Part shown: positions 6,606-7,699 of the stretch, piece after piece
How positions within the stretch are numbered: position 1 is the first letter of the stretch
Layout of the letters: each line of letters begins with the position of its first letter
Translations under genes and position numbers: made by a program
Source of the DNA: JBMNUL01 sp050946255
GTDB lineage: Bacteria > Actinomycetota > Coriobacteriia > Coriobacteriales > CADBOM01
NCBI GenBank assembly: GCA_050946255.1
Contig: JBMNUL010000125.1
Span: 1-7,699 of the forward strand
Direction of reading: 5' to 3'
DNA: 7,699 bases
The notes under the pieces: model-generated
Told to the model about the DNA's origin: nothing
The model's database searches: none
What the model saw: only the letters and a program-made list of their open reading frames with translations

Positions 6606-6618
6606 TAGTTTGAACAAA
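6602..6618. promoter_or_regulatory. Second inverted repeat, TTTGT-7-ACAAA, candidate operator
   Basis: TTTGT and ACAAA separated by seven bases lie directly downstream of the -10 promoter palindrome and upstream of the regulator start. The size fits a MarR dimer site (roughly 16-20 bp). The spacer is not symmetric and five-base arms can occur by chance, so confidence is low. Confidence 0.
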
Positions 6619-6638
6619 TGTGGGAAATCAACGGAGCG

Positions 6639-6645
6639 TGGAGGG
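6639..6645 (+). promoter_or_regulatory. Ribosome binding site fixing the start of the MarR gene
   Basis: TGGAGGG lies seven bases before the ATG at 6653. This favours that ATG over an in-frame GTG at 6620, which would have no comparable site and would overlap the TTTGT/ACAAA repeat. Confidence 0.
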
Positions 6646-6652
6646 CCCTGCC

Positions 6653-7306
6653 ATGGCAGCCAGGAGGTTCGAGAACGAACCGGGATCGGAGAACTTCACC
6701 CAGACGCTCGGCATGTACAACGAGCTGGGGAAACTGCTGCGCGAGCGACATGGCTTGACGGTGGAGCAGTTCAGGATTCTGTTGAGGCTGTGCAAATGCG
6801 ATGGCCCACTGGCCTGCATCGAGCTGGCGAGGATGATGGACGTGCCGCGCAGCTCGGTGACGATGAGCATCAAGGGGATGGCTGCAAAAGGGCTGGTCAG
6901 AGCCGAAATCGACCCAAAGTCGGGGCGCACCAGGAAGCTGCAAGTTACCGAGCACGGGAAGATCATCTGCAAACAGGGCCGCGCAGAATGCTCCGAGGCC
7001 TTTGCAGAGGACATCAGCGCACTTCCGCAGAAGTCGCAGGAGATGCTGATGAACATGCTCGCGGTATTGGGCGACAGACAGGGCATGCTCCAGATCGAAG
7101 GCGGTGGCCTCGACATGATCTATCTGGTTGTCGAGTTGTGTTCAAAGTCCAAACAATTTTTCTCGAGGACAATCAGGGACCTCGGGCTTTGGGAGCCTCG
7201 GCATTTGCTGAGATTCTTCACAGAATCCGAACTCAGTTCCGAAAAAGCTCATCATGTGTTCCAGTGCGCAAGAATCGCACCCAGCCGTCCCCTTTTTTCC
7301 AGATGA
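6653..7306 (+). CDS. MarR-family transcriptional regulator with C-terminal extension
   Basis: A winged helix-turn-helix regulator, 217 residues from the ATG at 6653. The DNA-binding core spans about residues 36-103: LTVEQFRILLRL, the recognition region LARMMDVPRSSVTMSIKGMAAKGL (58-81), and a wing with DPKSGRTRKLQVTEHG (87-102) of the classic MarR pattern. MarR proteins are usually about 140-170 residues and often release DNA when bound by phenolic or other small ligands. Here the frame runs ~60 residues further, and the last 24 codons are antisense to the 3' end of the toxin gene. The natural C-terminus may have been replaced when the toxin-antitoxin DNA arrived, or the two genes truly overlap. 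The divergent position, with palindromes in the shared promoter region, suggests control of the oxidoreductase operon and of itself. Confidence 0.
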   Translation: MAARRFENEPGSENFTQTLGMYNELGKLLRERHGLTVEQFRILLRLCKCDGPLACIELARMMDVPRSSVTMSIKGMAAKGLVRAEIDPKSGRTRKLQVTEHGKIICKQGRAECSEAFAEDISALPQKSQEMLMNMLAVLGDRQGMLQIEGGGLDMIYLVVELCSKSKQFFSRTIRDLGLWEPRHLLRFFTESELSSEKAHHVFQCARIAPSRPLFSR

Positions 7307-7526
7307 GAAGCCAATCACCATAATTTGCCACATGGCATTCAAAGCTGCCTTTCCATTGCCCACTCAGCATATGAGCATTATGGTGTCTGACAAGCTCCTC
7401 TCTTGAAGCAGCTGTATCCTCCATTACGAGAGTCATGACGTTCTTGAGCGGCATGATATCATGATGAGCTTTTTTCAGCTTCTTCACGTCTCGGGCAAAC
7501 TGCGGCGCAAACTGTCCGTCGAGCAT
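7233..7526 (-). CDS. yafQ: YafQ-family type II toxin (mRNA interferase)
   Basis: A 97-residue RelE-superfamily toxin expected to cleave mRNA in the ribosome. It aligns with E. coli YafQ over its length: KLKNVMTL-like helix, HMLSGQWKGSFECHV, GDWLLIW and FLRTGTHDELF. The residues corresponding to YafQ His50, His63, Asp67, Trp68, His87 and Phe91 are all present (His52, His65, Asp71, Trp72, His91, Phe95), so it should be catalytically competent. The ATG at 7526 follows the antitoxin stop codon with no gap (TAAATG), typical of coupled toxin-antitoxin genes; the ribosome site is weak (GGGA). Its last 74 bases overlap the MarR frame tail to tail. The local DNA is more A+T-rich than the neighbouring operon, consistent with acquisition by transfer. 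Confidence 0.
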   Translation of the reverse strand: MLDGQFAPQFARDVKKLKKAHHDIMPLKNVMTLVMEDTAASREELVRHHNAHMLSGQWKGSFECHVANYGDWLLIWKKGDGWVRFLRTGTHDELFRN

Positions 7527-7699
7527 TTATATTCCCAAGTCCTTGAACATCTCATCAGAACTTGAGTACGATTTTGCACCATTGGCGTCCATTTCGTCGG
7601 ATTCACGCAAAGCCACCAAAGAATCTTCGCTTGGCTCCTCATTGGTAAAGGTCAGAGGGATGCTCTTAGTCCGCACCATCTGAACCCAAAAAGCTCGTG
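7527..7699 (-). CDS. dinJ: DinJ/RelB-family antitoxin, N-terminus outside window
   Basis: A frame too short to stand alone, open to the right edge and ending in TAA at 7527-7529. Its visible 57 residues start RAFWVQMVRTKSIPLTF and end SSSDEMFKDLGI. These match the DinJ C-terminal half, in which a VxREKALPF-like helix end is followed by a toxin-wrapping tail ending DDLFDKLGI in E. coli. The N-terminal ribbon-helix-helix, which would bind operator DNA as a dimer, lies beyond the window. It is adjacent to the YafQ toxin and translated first. It should neutralise the toxin and repress its own promoter, which is family knowledge and not visible here. Confidence 0.
   Translation of the reverse strand, partial: RAFWVQMVRTKSIPLTFTNEEPSEDSLVALRESDEMDANGAKSYSSSDEMFKDLGI

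Noticed and set aside
7212..7227. GATTCT/AGAATC hairpin past the toxin stop codon as terminator
   Set aside because: Six base pairs, no T tract on either strand, and it lies inside the MarR reading frame.

Overview
The window looks like high-GC chromosomal DNA from an anaerobic gut actinobacterium of the Coriobacteriia, most likely Eggerthellaceae. This is inferred from the gene mix (a stand-alone molybdopterin oxidoreductase operon, a YtcJ-type amidohydrolase, strong AGGAGG ribosome sites) and the protein style, not from any marker gene. The last ~400 bases are visibly richer in A+T than the rest.

Layout. From the left edge to 1553 (+ strand) is a 5'-truncated amidohydrolase of the YtcJ / amidohydrolase-3 family, closed by a good intrinsic terminator. 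A 245-base gap follows, holding that terminator and one possible 31-residue small ORF with a perfect Shine-Dalgarno. Three minus-strand genes then form an operon, read right to left: a cytoplasmic molybdopterin oxidoreductase catalytic subunit (864 aa, start 6535), a 4Fe-4S electron-transfer subunit (369 aa, start 3938, only two bases after the upstream stop codon), and, after a 130-base gap containing a stable UUCG hairpin, a polytopic membrane protein resembling the carotenoid-biosynthesis/CruF family (299 aa, start 2698). A MarR-family regulator is divergent from the operon (6653 to 7306, +). The 117-base gap between them carries a perfect TATAAT and several inverted repeats that are plausible operators. 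At the right edge, on the minus strand, lies a DinJ-YafQ type II toxin-antitoxin pair: a complete YafQ toxin and a DinJ antitoxin cut by the window end. The toxin gene overlaps the 3' end of the MarR gene tail to tail.

How it may work together (inference): the MarR protein probably senses a small molecule and controls the divergent oxidoreductase operon. The catalytic subunit would reduce, or hydroxylate/dehydroxylate, an unknown substrate in the cytoplasm and exchange electrons through the 4Fe-4S subunit. The membrane protein may anchor the complex or act separately on an isoprenoid. The convergent amidohydrolase could act on a related compound, but nothing in the sequence proves this.

The most unusual feature is the 4Fe-4S subunit. 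It has the cysteines for only two clusters, where DmsB/NrfC-type subunits have four, and it ends in three tandem copies of a ~70-residue module, two of them nearly identical in DNA. A CruF-like protein sits where a DmsC/NrfD quinol subunit would be expected, and the catalytic subunit has Asp where the second cluster cysteine is normally found. Together these suggest an unusual variant of the DMSO-reductase-type complex.
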